Below, one piece after another: positions 1 to 8,835 of a DNA stretch of 64,000 nt (position 1 is its first letter; every line of letters begins with the position of its first letter). Source of the DNA: Candidatus Bathyarchaeota archaeon (GTDB lineage Archaea > Thermoproteota > Bathyarchaeia > Bathyarchaeales > Bathycorpusculaceae); assembly GCA_026014585.1 (NCBI GenBank), contig JAOZIA010000005.1:172808-236807 (forward strand), in the 5' to 3' direction. Position numbers and translations under genes: made by a program. The notes beneath the pieces were generated by a model. It did not search any database, was not told the DNA's origin, and saw nothing but the letters and a program-made list of their open reading frames with translations.

Positions 1-1
1 A

Positions 2-1537
2 ATACCCACCAAAATAAGCAATTGCCAAACAAAGGAGAAGGGACCGGACATAAGCGACATCCAAAAAATCTTTGAAAGCGACCACATCAGCGACTTTTTA
101 ATTGTTGGCGGTGGACCAGCAGGCGCAACAGCAGCATACTACCTTGCTAAAGCTGGAAAAAGCGTGATTTTAATTGACCGCCAAACCTTTCCCAGAGACA
201 AAGTCTGCGGAGATTTCGTCAGCCAAATCGCCATTGCTGAACTGGAAAAAATGGGCATAACCCAGCTGCCAGAGTTTCAAGATACAAACGTGATAAACTC
301 TGCCTCTGTTTTTGTTGACGGAAAAGAACTTGCCTCAGCTACAATGCCTCTTCTAGCAGAGCTTTCGCAGCCTGGAAGAGTAATTCCAAGAAAAACATTA
401 GACAACTGGATATTGGATGCAGCAAAAAAAGCAGGCGTAACCGTCTTAGAAAATGTTTTAGTAACGGATTTTGTGGTTGAAAACAATCAAGTGCGCGTTA
501 TAGCACAAGATAAAGAAGGAGTAAACCACATATTCCACTCTCGACTCCTAATCGGAGCAGACGGCAGCAACTCATTAATTTCACGCATAATGCACGGAAA
601 TTTGCCCCCTCAAACAAACCGCATCATTGGCTTGCGAGGCTACTTTGAAGACGTAAAAGGCCCCTTTGACCGTGCAGACATGCATTTTTCAAGCAAAAAC
701 TTCCCCGGTTACTGCTGGCTTTTCCCCACAGGACAAAACCAAGCAAATGTTGGGATAGGCGTGGTGCTTGAAACAATGCCAAAAGAAGACAATCCAAAAG
801 AACTCTTAGATCAGCTTATTCATCAAGATGAAGGCGTAAAGCAGCGTCTTGCCGATGCCAAACTCAAAGGACCAATCCAAAGCTGGCCTATTAACGTTTA
901 TAACCCACACAGAGAAATCACGAGTGAAAGGGTAATGCTTGTTGGAGAAGCCGCAGGACTGGTAAACCCCCTAAATGGAGAAGGAATCCAGTATGCTCTA
1001 CTAAGCGGAAAATGGGCAGCTCAAACAGCCCTAAAATGCAAAGAAACAGAAGATTACAACCGAACTGCCCTGTTTGAGTACGCAAAAAAAGTCCGTGACG
1101 AACTGGATTTTGGCTTTAAACTCTCATCACTTCTGATTCAGCTTACGCGAAACCGCAATCTTAACCCGCTTTGGCTGGCAACCTTTGAGGTTATGCTCTC
1201 ACGTGCCAAAACGGATCCAGAATATGCAAAGCTCACAGGCGGCATACTCTCAGGCATAACTCCCGCAACTGACGGGTTAAATGCCAAATTCGTAATCAGC
1301 ACAATAGAATCCGCAGTAGCATCTACAAAACAAAAAATAATCAAAGACCCCGCCAGTCTGCCAAAAGACGCGGTAAAATTCACTCAGACAACGCTAAAAG
1401 TAGCTCAAGACACCGCCCACGACCCTGTTGGCTTTATTGAGTGGGGCATATCAACAGCGCTTCAAGCTGCTGAATTTGCCGCAACAATCCCCATGCGAGC
1501 TCTAAGAGCGTATGCTAAAGAAAAAACAAGTCAGTAA
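2..1537 (+). CDS. Geranylgeranyl reductase family FAD-dependent oxidoreductase (5' end missing)
   Basis: This is a flavoprotein of the geranylgeranyl reductase family, which saturates the isoprenoid chains of archaeal lipids or quinones at the membrane. The frame is open to the left window edge, and the FAD-binding GGGPAG motif is encoded near 107-124, so the gene begins upstream. The GTG at 164 is an internal valine codon and not the start. The family's second FAD motif (VGEAAGLVNPLNGEG) lies near 940-985. The C-terminal ~120 residues form a helical tail ending in LRAYAKEKTSQ. The tail is of special interest because a decayed copy of it lies at 7570-7650. The gene converges on the small membrane-protein gene at 1576-1890. 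A second full reductase lies at 44842-46206. The family is certain; the exact substrate cannot be read from the sequence. Confidence 0.93.
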   Translation: MPTKISNCQTKEKGPDISDIQKIFESDHISDFLIVGGGPAGATAAYYLAKAGKSVILIDRQTFPRDKVCGDFVSQIAIAELEKMGITQLPEFQDTNVINSASVFVDGKELASATMPLLAELSQPGRVIPRKTLDNWILDAAKKAGVTVLENVLVTDFVVENNQVRVIAQDKEGVNHIFHSRLLIGADGSNSLISRIMHGNLPPQTNRIIGLRGYFEDVKGPFDRADMHFSSKNFPGYCWLFPTGQNQANVGIGVVLETMPKEDNPKELLDQLIHQDEGVKQRLADAKLKGPIQSWPINVYNPHREITSERVMLVGEAAGLVNPLNGEGIQYALLSGKWAAQTALKCKETEDYNRTALFEYAKKVRDELDFGFKLSSLLIQLTRNRNLNPLWLATFEVMLSRAKTDPEYAKLTGGILSGITPATDGLNAKFVISTIESAVASTKQKIIKDPASLPKDAVKFTQTTLKVAQDTAHDPVGFIEWGISTALQAAEFAATIPMRALRAYAKEKTSQ

Positions 1538-1575
1538 CCCATTTTTTGTGTGCTTGTGCAGCCCCCCTTTTGGCG

Positions 1576-1890
1576 TTAGGAGGTTGTTTCTTTTTGTTGA
1601 GCTTTTTTTAATGCAACTATCAGGGTTACGTAGGTTACGCTTAGTGTAGCTAAAGTCCAGCTGGGTACGAGAAAGCCGTAGACTAACCAAACGTAGTAGT
1701 CCATAATTGCGTTTATAATTTGAATTATAAGAAAGATTTTTATTATTTTCCAAATAGTTTGGAAAGTGGGCAAAAGTTTAGCACTCCAGACATTTGAAGG
1801 GTTTGCTGGCACTTGATTGATTACAGGCTTGTTTGAGAATATATTGGTTTGCTGTTGCACCCAATCAATAACAAATTTGACAATTGTCAA
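1576..1890 (-). CDS. Small hypothetical membrane protein
   Basis: This 104-residue protein is not recognised. It has an amphipathic N-terminal region and two hydrophobic segments around residues 48-63 and 68-93, and a Lys/Gln-rich tail ending in KKAQQKETTS, which suggests a two-pass membrane protein. The start is TTG, supported by AGGTGA about six bases upstream. It converges on the reductase and is divergent from the pilus operon, so a role with the pilus genes is possible but unproven. The start codon lies within a perfect 14-bp palindrome (1877-1890). Confidence 0.55.
   Translation of the reverse strand: MTIVKFVIDWVQQQTNIFSNKPVINQVPANPSNVWSAKLLPTFQTIWKIIKIFLIIQIINAIMDYYVWLVYGFLVPSWTLATLSVTYVTLIVALKKAQQKETTS
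1877..1890. promoter_or_regulatory. Perfect 14-bp palindrome at a start codon
   Basis: TTGACAATTGTCAA is a perfect inverted repeat. It covers the TTG start of the small membrane-protein gene at its right end. It could be an operator. Part of its symmetry may be chance, because it also encodes residues TIVK. Confidence 0.3.
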
Positions 1891-1941
1891 AAGTTTTCAC
1901 CTGACGCTTGCTCGCCAGCCCTTCAAGCGCATGTTTAACAA

Positions 1942-1984
1942 AACAGTTGTCACCTGTCTGCCACACACTAATATAACAGTTGTC
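1942..1984. promoter_or_regulatory. Direct repeats upstream of the pilus operon
   Basis: AACAGTTGTC occurs at 1942-1951 and again at 1975-1984, a spacing of 33 bp or about three helical turns. Both lie in the divergent region between the small membrane-protein gene and the first pilin. Two equally phased sites suggest regulator binding. No regulator gene is adjacent. Confidence 0.3.
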
Positions 1985-2072
1985 CAATAGTTAATTTACC
2001 TGATTTTTAATCAATCAAGAGGAATCACGGTATTCCATCATAGGAGAAGGCGGTTTTTTGGAGGTGAAATGA

Positions 2073-2531
2073 ATGAAACGAAAGAATTTTTTTAGGAGCA
2101 TAAAGGCAGTTAGTCCAGTCATCGCCACAATCATTCTTGTAGCAATTTCAATTGTAATGGCAATCTCAGTAGCTTACTGGGCACTAGGCATCGGAGGCTC
2201 ATTCACCAAATTCGAAAAAATGCAATACACATACGCATATCCAGTTGCCAACGAGGATTCAACATGGAGCATAATGCTTAATGTTAAAAACACAGGAACT
2301 GCAACCGCGACAATCAATAACATTTTCCTCAATGGACAACCATACACCACTTACACAACAGAACCAACAGTAACCTTTGACCCAGACAGCATGCTAGTGA
2401 ATCCAGGCCAAAACTCTACCATTACAATCACTGCAGGATATGCAGAACCTTGGGCATCAGGAATGAGTATTCAAGTTGATGTCATGACTGCTGCAGGAAA
2501 CAGTTACCCAACAACAGTGATGATCCCATAA
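2073..2531 (+). CDS. Archaeal type IV pilin-like protein (pilin 1)
   Basis: This 152-residue secreted subunit has a short basic leader (MKRKNFFRSIKA) followed by VSPVIATIILVAISI. That is the archaeal class III signal peptide and hydrophobic assembly helix, normally cut by a prepilin peptidase just before the hydrophobic stretch. The rest is a Thr/Asn-rich beta domain (NTGTATATINN, STITITAGY) as in surface pilins. The start at 2073 is set by GGAGGTG (2060-2066) six bases upstream. It is the first gene of a collinear operon with the ATPase, membrane platform and two more pilin-like genes. A T-rich stretch at 2554-2572 after the gene may let it be made in excess over the machinery. Confidence 0.85.
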   Translation: MKRKNFFRSIKAVSPVIATIILVAISIVMAISVAYWALGIGGSFTKFEKMQYTYAYPVANEDSTWSIMLNVKNTGTATATINNIFLNGQPYTTYTTEPTVTFDPDSMLVNPGQNSTITITAGYAEPWASGMSIQVDVMTAAGNSYPTTVMIP

Positions 2532-2552
2532 GGAGTTACTGTTGACCTAATC

Positions 2553-2572
2553 TCTTTTTTGTTATTTTTTTA
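2553..2572 (+). terminator. T-rich possible (partial) terminator after pilin 1
   Basis: Runs of T (six, then seven) follow the first pilin stop and precede the ATPase gene. Archaeal termination often occurs at such tracts without a hairpin. Partial termination here would raise the pilin-to-machinery ratio. This is read from composition only. Confidence 0.35.
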
Positions 2573-2595
2573 AGCCATTTTTTGGAGAAAGTAAA

Positions 2596-4308
2596 ATGAA
2601 TTCTAAAAAAAGTTTAACTAAGAAAAACGGAAGAATTACAGCTCACAAAACAAGAAGCCTAACCCACAAATTATATGCTAAAAGCGAAAATGTAACAGTT
2701 AAGTCCACAAAAACAAAGACAAGTGGTTTATTCTTAAAGAAAAACAAAAAACAGCCGTTAAGTATCAAGGCGACAGCAATTTTTAAAGAACTGCCACAAA
2801 CTGCTCAGACGGTTGAAGTTTACCCTGTTGAGGAGGCTTTCTCAAAAATCACCATTGCCTCTTTACCTGAACTGGGTGGAGGCAAAGCATACTTTATTGA
2901 TGAAATCAGGCTTTCTGATGAAGAGAAAGCGTTTTTGTTCACACTTAATGAAATGATAAGCAAGGAGCTTGAACCTCCAAAAAACATGGTTGACGCCAAG
3001 AGCCATGTTGCCCAAGAAGCGCTCAGGTTAGCAACAAAATATGGTCTAAATAAGAAAATATCCAGTGAATCTTGGTCAAAAATTCAACATTACCTGTACC
3101 GTAACCTCATCGGTTTTGGCGACATCGACGTCATCATGAAGGATCCGCAAATCGAGGACATATCCGTTAATGGAGTAGACCTACCAGTTTATGTGTGGCA
3201 CCGCAAATACGAAAGCATCCCAACAAACCTTGTGTTCACAGATGAAGTCGCGCTTGACAATTTAATCGTAAAGCTCACACACATGGCAAATAAACACATC
3301 TCCACTGCTTTTCCATTACTTGACGCCATGCTACCAGGCAAGGACCGCTTAGCGGCAACGTTTAAACGGGAAGTCTCACCTAAAGGCGGCTCGTTTAGCA
3401 TCCGTCGTTTCCGTGAAGAACCCTTCAGCATAATTGACCTAATAGAACTGGGAACAATAAACGAAGAAATCGCAGCTTATTTCTGGCTACTGATAGAAAA
3501 CCGCATGACCCTTGCGGTTATAGGCGGCACAGGCGCAGGAAAAACAAGCACACTAAACGCGGTCGCCAGCCTTGTTAAGCCGTCTATGAAAATTGTTACA
3601 GTCGAAGAGATTCCTGAACTAAACCTGCCCCATGAAAACTGGGTTCAACTCGTCAGCAGAGAAAGCTACGGGTTAGGAACAATAAAAACAGGCGAAGTCG
3701 CACTTTTCCACCTAGTTAAAACAGCACTAAGATACAGACCAGACTACATCGTAGTTGGCGAAATCCGCGGAGAAGAAGCATTCGTCCTATTCCAAGCACT
3801 CGCCACAGGCCACGGAGGATTAACCACCCTACACGCTGACAGCATCGACTACGCCATTAAACGCTTAACCAGCCCACCCATGAACGTTGCAGAAACATAC
3901 ATGCCGCTAATCAATGTAACTGCACTGGTCGAACGCCAACAACTTCCAACAAAATCAGCCAGTGGAGCCTCATTTGGAAGACGCATAACAAGCATTGCAG
4001 AGGTTGAAGAATTCGAAAAATACAACACCATAAGCCAATGGAATCCAACAAAAGACGTTTTTAACGTAAATCTTCAAAACAGCGTTATCCTGCAAAAAAT
4101 AGCAGTTAGACAAGGAGTAACCAAGCAAGACTTACTCAAGGAAATTGCTGCTCGCGCCAAATTCCTTCATAAAATGAAAGAAAATGGGATAAAGAATAAC
4201 ACTGAACTGGCAAAACGGGTAACAGCACACCGTTCAAACAAAGAATCGCCAGCGTCGGATGCTGAAATGATTCCATTGATACCTGTTGAGGTAGAATTGA
4301 TTAAGTGA
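2596..4308 (+). CDS. Type II/IV secretion system ATPase (pilus assembly, GspE/TadA/FlaI family)
   Basis: This cytoplasmic hexameric ATPase powers pilin extrusion. The first ~85 of 570 residues are Lys/Thr-rich and look disordered. An N-terminal domain follows, with the family segment EDISVNGVDLPVYVWH. The Walker A motif GGTGAGKT is at residues 310-317, then the Asp box TVEEIPEL, the Walker B region VVGEIRGEEA and the His box LTTLHADS. The ~50 C-terminal residues are a charged extension. The order pilin, ATPase, platform, pilin, pilin is a complete minimal assembly unit. No archaellum accessory genes (flaH, flaF, flaG) are nearby, so a pilus is more likely than an archaellum. Confidence 0.93.
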   Translation: MNSKKSLTKKNGRITAHKTRSLTHKLYAKSENVTVKSTKTKTSGLFLKKNKKQPLSIKATAIFKELPQTAQTVEVYPVEEAFSKITIASLPELGGGKAYFIDEIRLSDEEKAFLFTLNEMISKELEPPKNMVDAKSHVAQEALRLATKYGLNKKISSESWSKIQHYLYRNLIGFGDIDVIMKDPQIEDISVNGVDLPVYVWHRKYESIPTNLVFTDEVALDNLIVKLTHMANKHISTAFPLLDAMLPGKDRLAATFKREVSPKGGSFSIRRFREEPFSIIDLIELGTINEEIAAYFWLLIENRMTLAVIGGTGAGKTSTLNAVASLVKPSMKIVTVEEIPELNLPHENWVQLVSRESYGLGTIKTGEVALFHLVKTALRYRPDYIVVGEIRGEEAFVLFQALATGHGGLTTLHADSIDYAIKRLTSPPMNVAETYMPLINVTALVERQQLPTKSASGASFGRRITSIAEVEEFEKYNTISQWNPTKDVFNVNLQNSVILQKIAVRQGVTKQDLLKEIAARAKFLHKMKENGIKNNTELAKRVTAHRSNKESPASDAEMIPLIPVEVELIK

Positions 4309-4314
4309 TATAAA

Positions 4315-6075
4315 ATGGCGAAACAAAATTTTTCTCTTTTAAGCTTTAGTTACCGTCACTTTAACTTTTTAGGCAACGCTCTAAGCCGATTATACTCAAG
4401 TAAACACGCAAAACTTGAACAATCATTGGCTGACAGCGGACTAAAAATTTATCCGCCAGCATACTATGCAATGGTCGGCTTTCTTTTCCTTTTAGCAACG
4501 ATAATAAGCACCCCAATTATAGTGGTAACTGGCTTAATTTTTCTGTTACCTGCACCATTTTTGGTTCTGCTTTTAGGCTACATGATTCCAAGTATCATGG
4601 CTACAGATAAGGCACAAAAACTGGATTTGGAAGTACCTTTTGCAGGCACATATGTGAGTGTTATGGCAACAGGTGGACTTTCACCTTACGCTAGCCTAAA
4701 ACGCCTAAAAAAATGCGATTTACTGCCAAACATGTCCAAAGCCATAAATGACATAGAAATTGACGTGCAAATAAAAGGCATTGACCCAGTTTCTGCAATG
4801 GAAAAATCCGCACGACACCTACCATCTAAAGACTACAAGGATTTAATGCTTGGCTACACATCCACTCAACGCACAGGCGGAGACGTTGTCCATTACCTGT
4901 TGATTAAAACTGAAAATCTCTTCAAAAATTTAGCCATAAAAGTGAAATCGTTTGGGGAACGCGCGGGTGTCCTTATTGAATCGTACATAACAATCAGCAT
5001 TCTAATGACACTGATGCTAACCATAATGTTTATGACCTCACTGTCTCTGCAGCAGTTTTGGCAAGGAAACATCTCAGCGTCAACCTTTCTGATTTTTGGC
5101 TACTTAATAATCCCGATAATCTCGCTACTTTTCATCTATCTGTCAGATTCCCAGCAGATGAACCCACCAATGAACGATTGGCGAACATACAAGGTATTCT
5201 TTGCATTCTTACCCTTGACGGTTTTTTTGGCTTTCACAATGTTTGTACCGTTTGCTTTCCAATCATTAACATTACCTTTTGCACAACCATTCATGAATGT
5301 TATAACAGCATTGGTGGGTACCACAGGTTTACCGACAGGTTACGAAGCAGCCATTGGTTTAGGGATAGCTTTACTTGCCAGCTGTGCCCCAGCAGCAATA
5401 GCCAATTACGTGTATGCAAGCAAAGGAAAAGGAGTTGAACATAATGTTTCAGTTTTTATGCGTGATTTAACCGAAACCCGCAAGACAGGCGCTTCACCAG
5501 AAAGCTGCTTGGCCACCCTTTCAGGACGAGACTATGGTCAATTTACGCCTATCTTGGAGGTTGCATCACGGCAAATCCGCTGGGGATTACCGTTCAACGT
5601 TATTTACAAAACTTTCAAGGAAAAAATGCATTCTTGGCTTGCTTTAATCAACATTTACTTGCTGGTGGATGCCATCGAAGTAGGCGGTGGAACACCTGAA
5701 ACCCTTGAAACCCTGACACGTTTCAGCGAAGAAATAAACACACTACAAAAAGAAAAAAAACAAGCACTACGACCCCTGCTTTTTATGCCATACATCGGCG
5801 CAGGCATACTAATTTTCTCAACAATAATTTTCTTGGGCTTTAGCGGAACAATACTGGGCTCGTTTGGTCATCAAGCCATCCCAAGCGCTCAAATCGCCAC
5901 AATAATTTTACCCCCATTAATGCTACAAAGTTTCTTTATCGGGTTAGTATCAGGAAAAATCAGTAGCGGCGATACAGCGTCTGGTTTTAAGCATGCCACT
6001 ATCTTGGTGATAATGGCGTTGATAATGATGCCTATGGCAGGTTTCCTTACAGCATCATTTAAAGGAGGACTCTAA
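4315..6075 (+). CDS. Pilus assembly membrane platform protein (TadC/FlaJ type, T2SSF)
   Basis: This 586-residue inner platform anchors the ATPase in the membrane. It has two T2SSF-like halves. One cytoplasmic helical bundle lies around residues 95-220 (FAGTYVSVMATGGLSPYASLKRL and relatives, followed by two membrane helices). A second lies around residues 380-480 (DLTETRKTGASPESCLATLS, VGGGTPETLETLTRFSEE). Hydrophobic segments lie between and after the two. It begins six bases after the ATPase stop and ends immediately before the next pilin start, so translation is probably coupled. Confidence 0.9.
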   Translation: MAKQNFSLLSFSYRHFNFLGNALSRLYSSKHAKLEQSLADSGLKIYPPAYYAMVGFLFLLATIISTPIIVVTGLIFLLPAPFLVLLLGYMIPSIMATDKAQKLDLEVPFAGTYVSVMATGGLSPYASLKRLKKCDLLPNMSKAINDIEIDVQIKGIDPVSAMEKSARHLPSKDYKDLMLGYTSTQRTGGDVVHYLLIKTENLFKNLAIKVKSFGERAGVLIESYITISILMTLMLTIMFMTSLSLQQFWQGNISASTFLIFGYLIIPIISLLFIYLSDSQQMNPPMNDWRTYKVFFAFLPLTVFLAFTMFVPFAFQSLTLPFAQPFMNVITALVGTTGLPTGYEAAIGLGIALLASCAPAAIANYVYASKGKGVEHNVSVFMRDLTETRKTGASPESCLATLSGRDYGQFTPILEVASRQIRWGLPFNVIYKTFKEKMHSWLALINIYLLVDAIEVGGGTPETLETLTRFSEEINTLQKEKKQALRPLLFMPYIGAGILIFSTIIFLGFSGTILGSFGHQAIPSAQIATIILPPLMLQSFFIGLVSGKISSGDTASGFKHATILVIMALIMMPMAGFLTASFKGGL

Positions 6076-6600
6076 ATGAGAAAAAAACTTTTTTTAAGAA
6101 ATAGACAATTGAAAAAGCTGCTTTCAGATAAACGGGCAGTAAGTGTTGCTTTATCAACTTTGATTATAACGGCTGCGGTTATTGCAGCAGGCATTTCAGT
6201 TTTGTACTGGGCTTATTCATGGGGTGACATAGCCAATCAACAATACAGCCAAACCATGGAAGGAAACCGAAACGCCACATCAGAACTGGTGACTTTTGAA
6301 TACATAACCTATTCAGAGCAAAAAATAACAGTGTACTTGATTAATTGTGGACAATCCAACGATTTAGCAGTTGCCAGAATATACATCTGGGACAATTCAG
6401 GGCAAGCAATCACCTATTTACCTGACGACCCAGGCTTAAAATTTACAGCCAACAATTCAAGAATTGACAGCAACAGTCTAGACATTGGCCAAGAAGGCTA
6501 CTTTACGGTAACCATGAATACCCCGTTGCCGCCGGGATACTACTCAATGCGTCTTGTAACTGAAAGAGGGAGAAATTTTGACGCTACATTCTCAATTTAA
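6076..6600 (+). CDS. Archaeal type IV pilin-like protein (pilin 2)
   Basis: This 174-residue protein has a basic leader (MRKKLFLRNRQLKKLLSDKRA), then VSVALSTLIITAAVIAAGIS, a class III signal and assembly helix like pilin 1 (the same KRA/KAVS boundary). The exported part is a beta-rich domain. AAAGGAGGA lies just before the ATG, and the start codon directly follows the platform gene's stop, so this is an operon gene. It may be a minor pilin, because it sits after the machinery and not before it. Confidence 0.8.
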   Translation: MRKKLFLRNRQLKKLLSDKRAVSVALSTLIITAAVIAAGISVLYWAYSWGDIANQQYSQTMEGNRNATSELVTFEYITYSEQKITVYLINCGQSNDLAVARIYIWDNSGQAITYLPDDPGLKFTANNSRIDSNSLDIGQEGYFTVTMNTPLPPGYYSMRLVTERGRNFDATFSI

Positions 6601-7561
6601 AAAATTATTCAAAAACAAAAAGGGCTACTCAGGAATAATAGCCACAATCTTTATGGTTCTAGTGTTATTGTTTCTAGTTTTTAATGTCTACATGTTCACA
6701 CAACAGCAAAATGTGGGATTACAAGACACCATAAGCCAAACCCAACAATTAAACGCTGACCGAACATCAGAAGACATAACCGTTTCAGACATGCTCTTAA
6801 TCCCCACCCAAAACAACATTGACATTTACTGTCAAATCTTCAACTCAGGACCCATAGCCACAAACCTCGTAAGTTTATGGGCAAACGACATTGACTCTCA
6901 AACACACAATTCAATACCAATCTCAGTCAGCCTTCAACCAGGAGAAAGCAAAAACTTCAACATACTCATGAACTTAGATGGCGCTCAGCCTTCGGATGAA
7001 CAAATTGCAGCATGGTTTGTTACTGCCCGAGGAAACTTGATACCTATAGTAGAAGCAGAGGATGATATAAGTGAATTACAGCTACCTGAGACAGGTTCCA
7101 TTAAGCTTGACTGGAGACAAATCAAGTACTACGATTTTGGAATTGACCCACCATTAAGCGGTGCAGCCTTGCCAGCAACGGCGACATATGGATGCACAAT
7201 TCCAAGCAACCATTATGTGCTAATCGCCGCTGTCCTAACAAATTTAGACCCCGAACAGCAGCCAATAACACTCACCAACGACACATACATTTACGCCATT
7301 GCAAAAAACAGTCACTCAGGAAACCCGCATGATAACGTGGCGTTCAGCATGAATATTGCAGCAGTCAATGGAAACCATTACAGCACAACTTTCACAACTC
7401 AAACACTCATGTATAATGAGCCAGTAATGGTCTACTTTGGCGTTGACACTTATGAAAATGACATATTACCCTTTAACATGGTGCTTTTCGGTTACACCAG
7501 CTCAGGAGCAGCCTACGGACAAAACATACCCTTCGTAACCTTCAAATTCTCAAACACCTGA
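6578..7561 (+). CDS. Pilin-like surface protein (pilin 3, large)
   Basis: This 327-residue protein has a leader with GYSGIIATIFMVLVLLFLVFN, which resembles a class III signal peptide with a Gly before the hydrophobic helix. A large exported beta-rich region follows, more than twice the size of the other two subunits. It could be a tip adhesin or a pilus-associated minor subunit. The start is TTG at 6578, overlapping the previous gene by 23 bases, with AGAGGG upstream. The stop is followed almost at once by the relic reductase sequence at 7570. Confidence 0.75.
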   Translation: MTLHSQFKKLFKNKKGYSGIIATIFMVLVLLFLVFNVYMFTQQQNVGLQDTISQTQQLNADRTSEDITVSDMLLIPTQNNIDIYCQIFNSGPIATNLVSLWANDIDSQTHNSIPISVSLQPGESKNFNILMNLDGAQPSDEQIAAWFVTARGNLIPIVEAEDDISELQLPETGSIKLDWRQIKYYDFGIDPPLSGAALPATATYGCTIPSNHYVLIAAVLTNLDPEQQPITLTNDTYIYAIAKNSHSGNPHDNVAFSMNIAAVNGNHYSTTFTTQTLMYNEPVMVYFGVDTYENDILPFNMVLFGYTSSGAAYGQNIPFVTFKFSNT

Positions 7562-7569
7562 ACACTACA

Positions 7570-7650
7570 GAGTGGAGCCTAATCAACAGCGCTTCAAGCC
7601 GCCGAGTTCGCCGCAACCATTCCTATTCGGACCCTAAGAGCATACACCCA
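7570..7650 (+). pseudogene. Relic of a geranylgeranyl reductase 3' end
   Basis: From 7570 the DNA matches the 3' end of the reductase gene at 1439-1516, with roughly 77 percent identity by hand alignment and one inserted base near 7580. Read past that frameshift it encodes STALQAAEFAATIPIRTLRA, against STALQAAEFAATIPMRALRA in the intact gene. Most differences are third-position synonymous changes, so the copy diverged as a working gene before it was lost. Nothing upstream of 7570 matches; that part has been replaced by the pilus operon. Confidence 0.8.
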
Positions 7651-7719
7651 ATCAATAACAATTGCTAAAAAAGAGGACAGCAATTTCTCAAGTGCGGGTT
7701 ACTATTTTTGGGAGTTGTT

Positions 7720-8742
7720 TTATTCTATGAGGGGTAAATTGTATCTTTCTCGCAGAACATTACCGTACTGCTTCACCGTGTTCAACTGCACATTTCGGTT
7801 TATTCCCTTGATGAATGAATATTTACTTAAGCATAAACACGAGTTGTATGGGCATTTTATGGGTAAAACGGGTTTTTGAGGTAAAGAATCACTTTTGAAT
7901 ATATTGCCGTTATGCATTGGTGCACAACCTCCAGTTACATTGCCAGATGGACCCATTTCATAAGCTAAAGTAGGGTACAGACAAATTTTTCCTTTTGTCG
8001 AACAACCTGTTTTATAGTAAAAATCCAATTCACCTAAATCAGCTTTCATCACATCAACATAATCATCAACTAATTTTGCACCCACAAGTGGCCCAGGGTT
8101 TAAAGGTATTCCAATTTGGCTAAAACGCTTTTTTACAGCTAAATAATGAGGTGCTTGTGTGGGGGTCATCATGTAATTTACAAAACTTATTGTCCAGCCT
8201 AAATTCGAGAGCTGCTGTGTTTTTTCGAAAAATTTGTCTATGGAAATCTGCGAGGGGTGAAAAGAACCCATTAAGTAAATTTTGCTTTTATTTTGTAGTT
8301 TTTCATATTTTTTTGGGTTCCATGCAAAGTTAGTGGTAATAAAAATGCTGCGTAGGAATTTTTTATCTGAAATCAACTGGAGAAAAAGTGACATATTCTC
8401 TGCATCAAGCATGGGTTCCCCACCAGTAATATGAAGCTCCAACATTTTGTTCCTAAAATTGCGCTCAATAGCATCAACCCATTTCTGCGGGGAAGCATTA
8501 TCAAAACAATGTGCAACTCCATTAGCTATTCTGTGATTTCTTGAGTGGTCACTTTGGAAGCAATAAGGACAGTTATAGTTGCACCAATCGGTCATGAACC
8601 AAGCTAATATTTCAGTTTTTTCCCAAGCCTTCATCATTTCTGTAAATGCTGGAACTTCATTTGGTTGCTGCTTTAAGGGACGAACAAATCTGCAGACCAA
8701 GCTGAATACTTTTTGTTGAGCATGTTTGAGGATTTGAGGCAT
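7720..8742 (-). CDS. Radical SAM protein
   Basis: This 340-residue radical SAM enzyme has the iron-sulfur motif CNYNCPYC at residues 54-61 (C54, C58, C61), which cleaves S-adenosylmethionine. The GGEP motif (HITGGEPML) follows. The C-terminal third has further cysteines (CSTKGKIC, GGCAP, KCPYNSCLC), as in SPASM/twitch proteins that bind extra clusters. The substrate is unknown. It is next to two methyltransferases at the edge of the glycan region, so sugar or lipid-carrier modification is a reasonable guess; peptide modification is the alternative. No precursor peptide gene was recognised nearby. Confidence 0.85.
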   Translation of the reverse strand: MPQILKHAQQKVFSLVCRFVRPLKQQPNEVPAFTEMMKAWEKTEILAWFMTDWCNYNCPYCFQSDHSRNHRIANGVAHCFDNASPQKWVDAIERNFRNKMLELHITGGEPMLDAENMSLFLQLISDKKFLRSIFITTNFAWNPKKYEKLQNKSKIYLMGSFHPSQISIDKFFEKTQQLSNLGWTISFVNYMMTPTQAPHYLAVKKRFSQIGIPLNPGPLVGAKLVDDYVDVMKADLGELDFYYKTGCSTKGKICLYPTLAYEMGPSGNVTGGCAPMHNGNIFKSDSLPQKPVLPIKCPYNSCLCLSKYSFIKGINRNVQLNTVKQYGNVLRERYNLPLIE

Positions 8743-8835
8743 TTACAAGTCTTTTGTCTTATTTGCACCACCTTGCTTAAATAATTATCCACATACACTA
8801 AAATCACGACTAATTATTAGAATATCAAGTCAATA

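Noticed and set aside
5058..5438. 126-codon frame inside the pilus platform gene
   Set aside because: It is a second frame of the same strand within the platform's coding sequence; the platform frame carries the family motifs.
2073..7561. Archaellum operon
   Set aside because: There are no flaF, flaG or flaH genes, and the subunits and the TadC-like platform with two T2SSF halves fit type IV pili better.
1439..7650. Integrative element with the reductase 3' end as attachment site
   Set aside because: No integrase or other mobility gene was seen between the copies, and the synonymous divergence of the fragment points to an old paralogue, not a recent attachment-site duplication.
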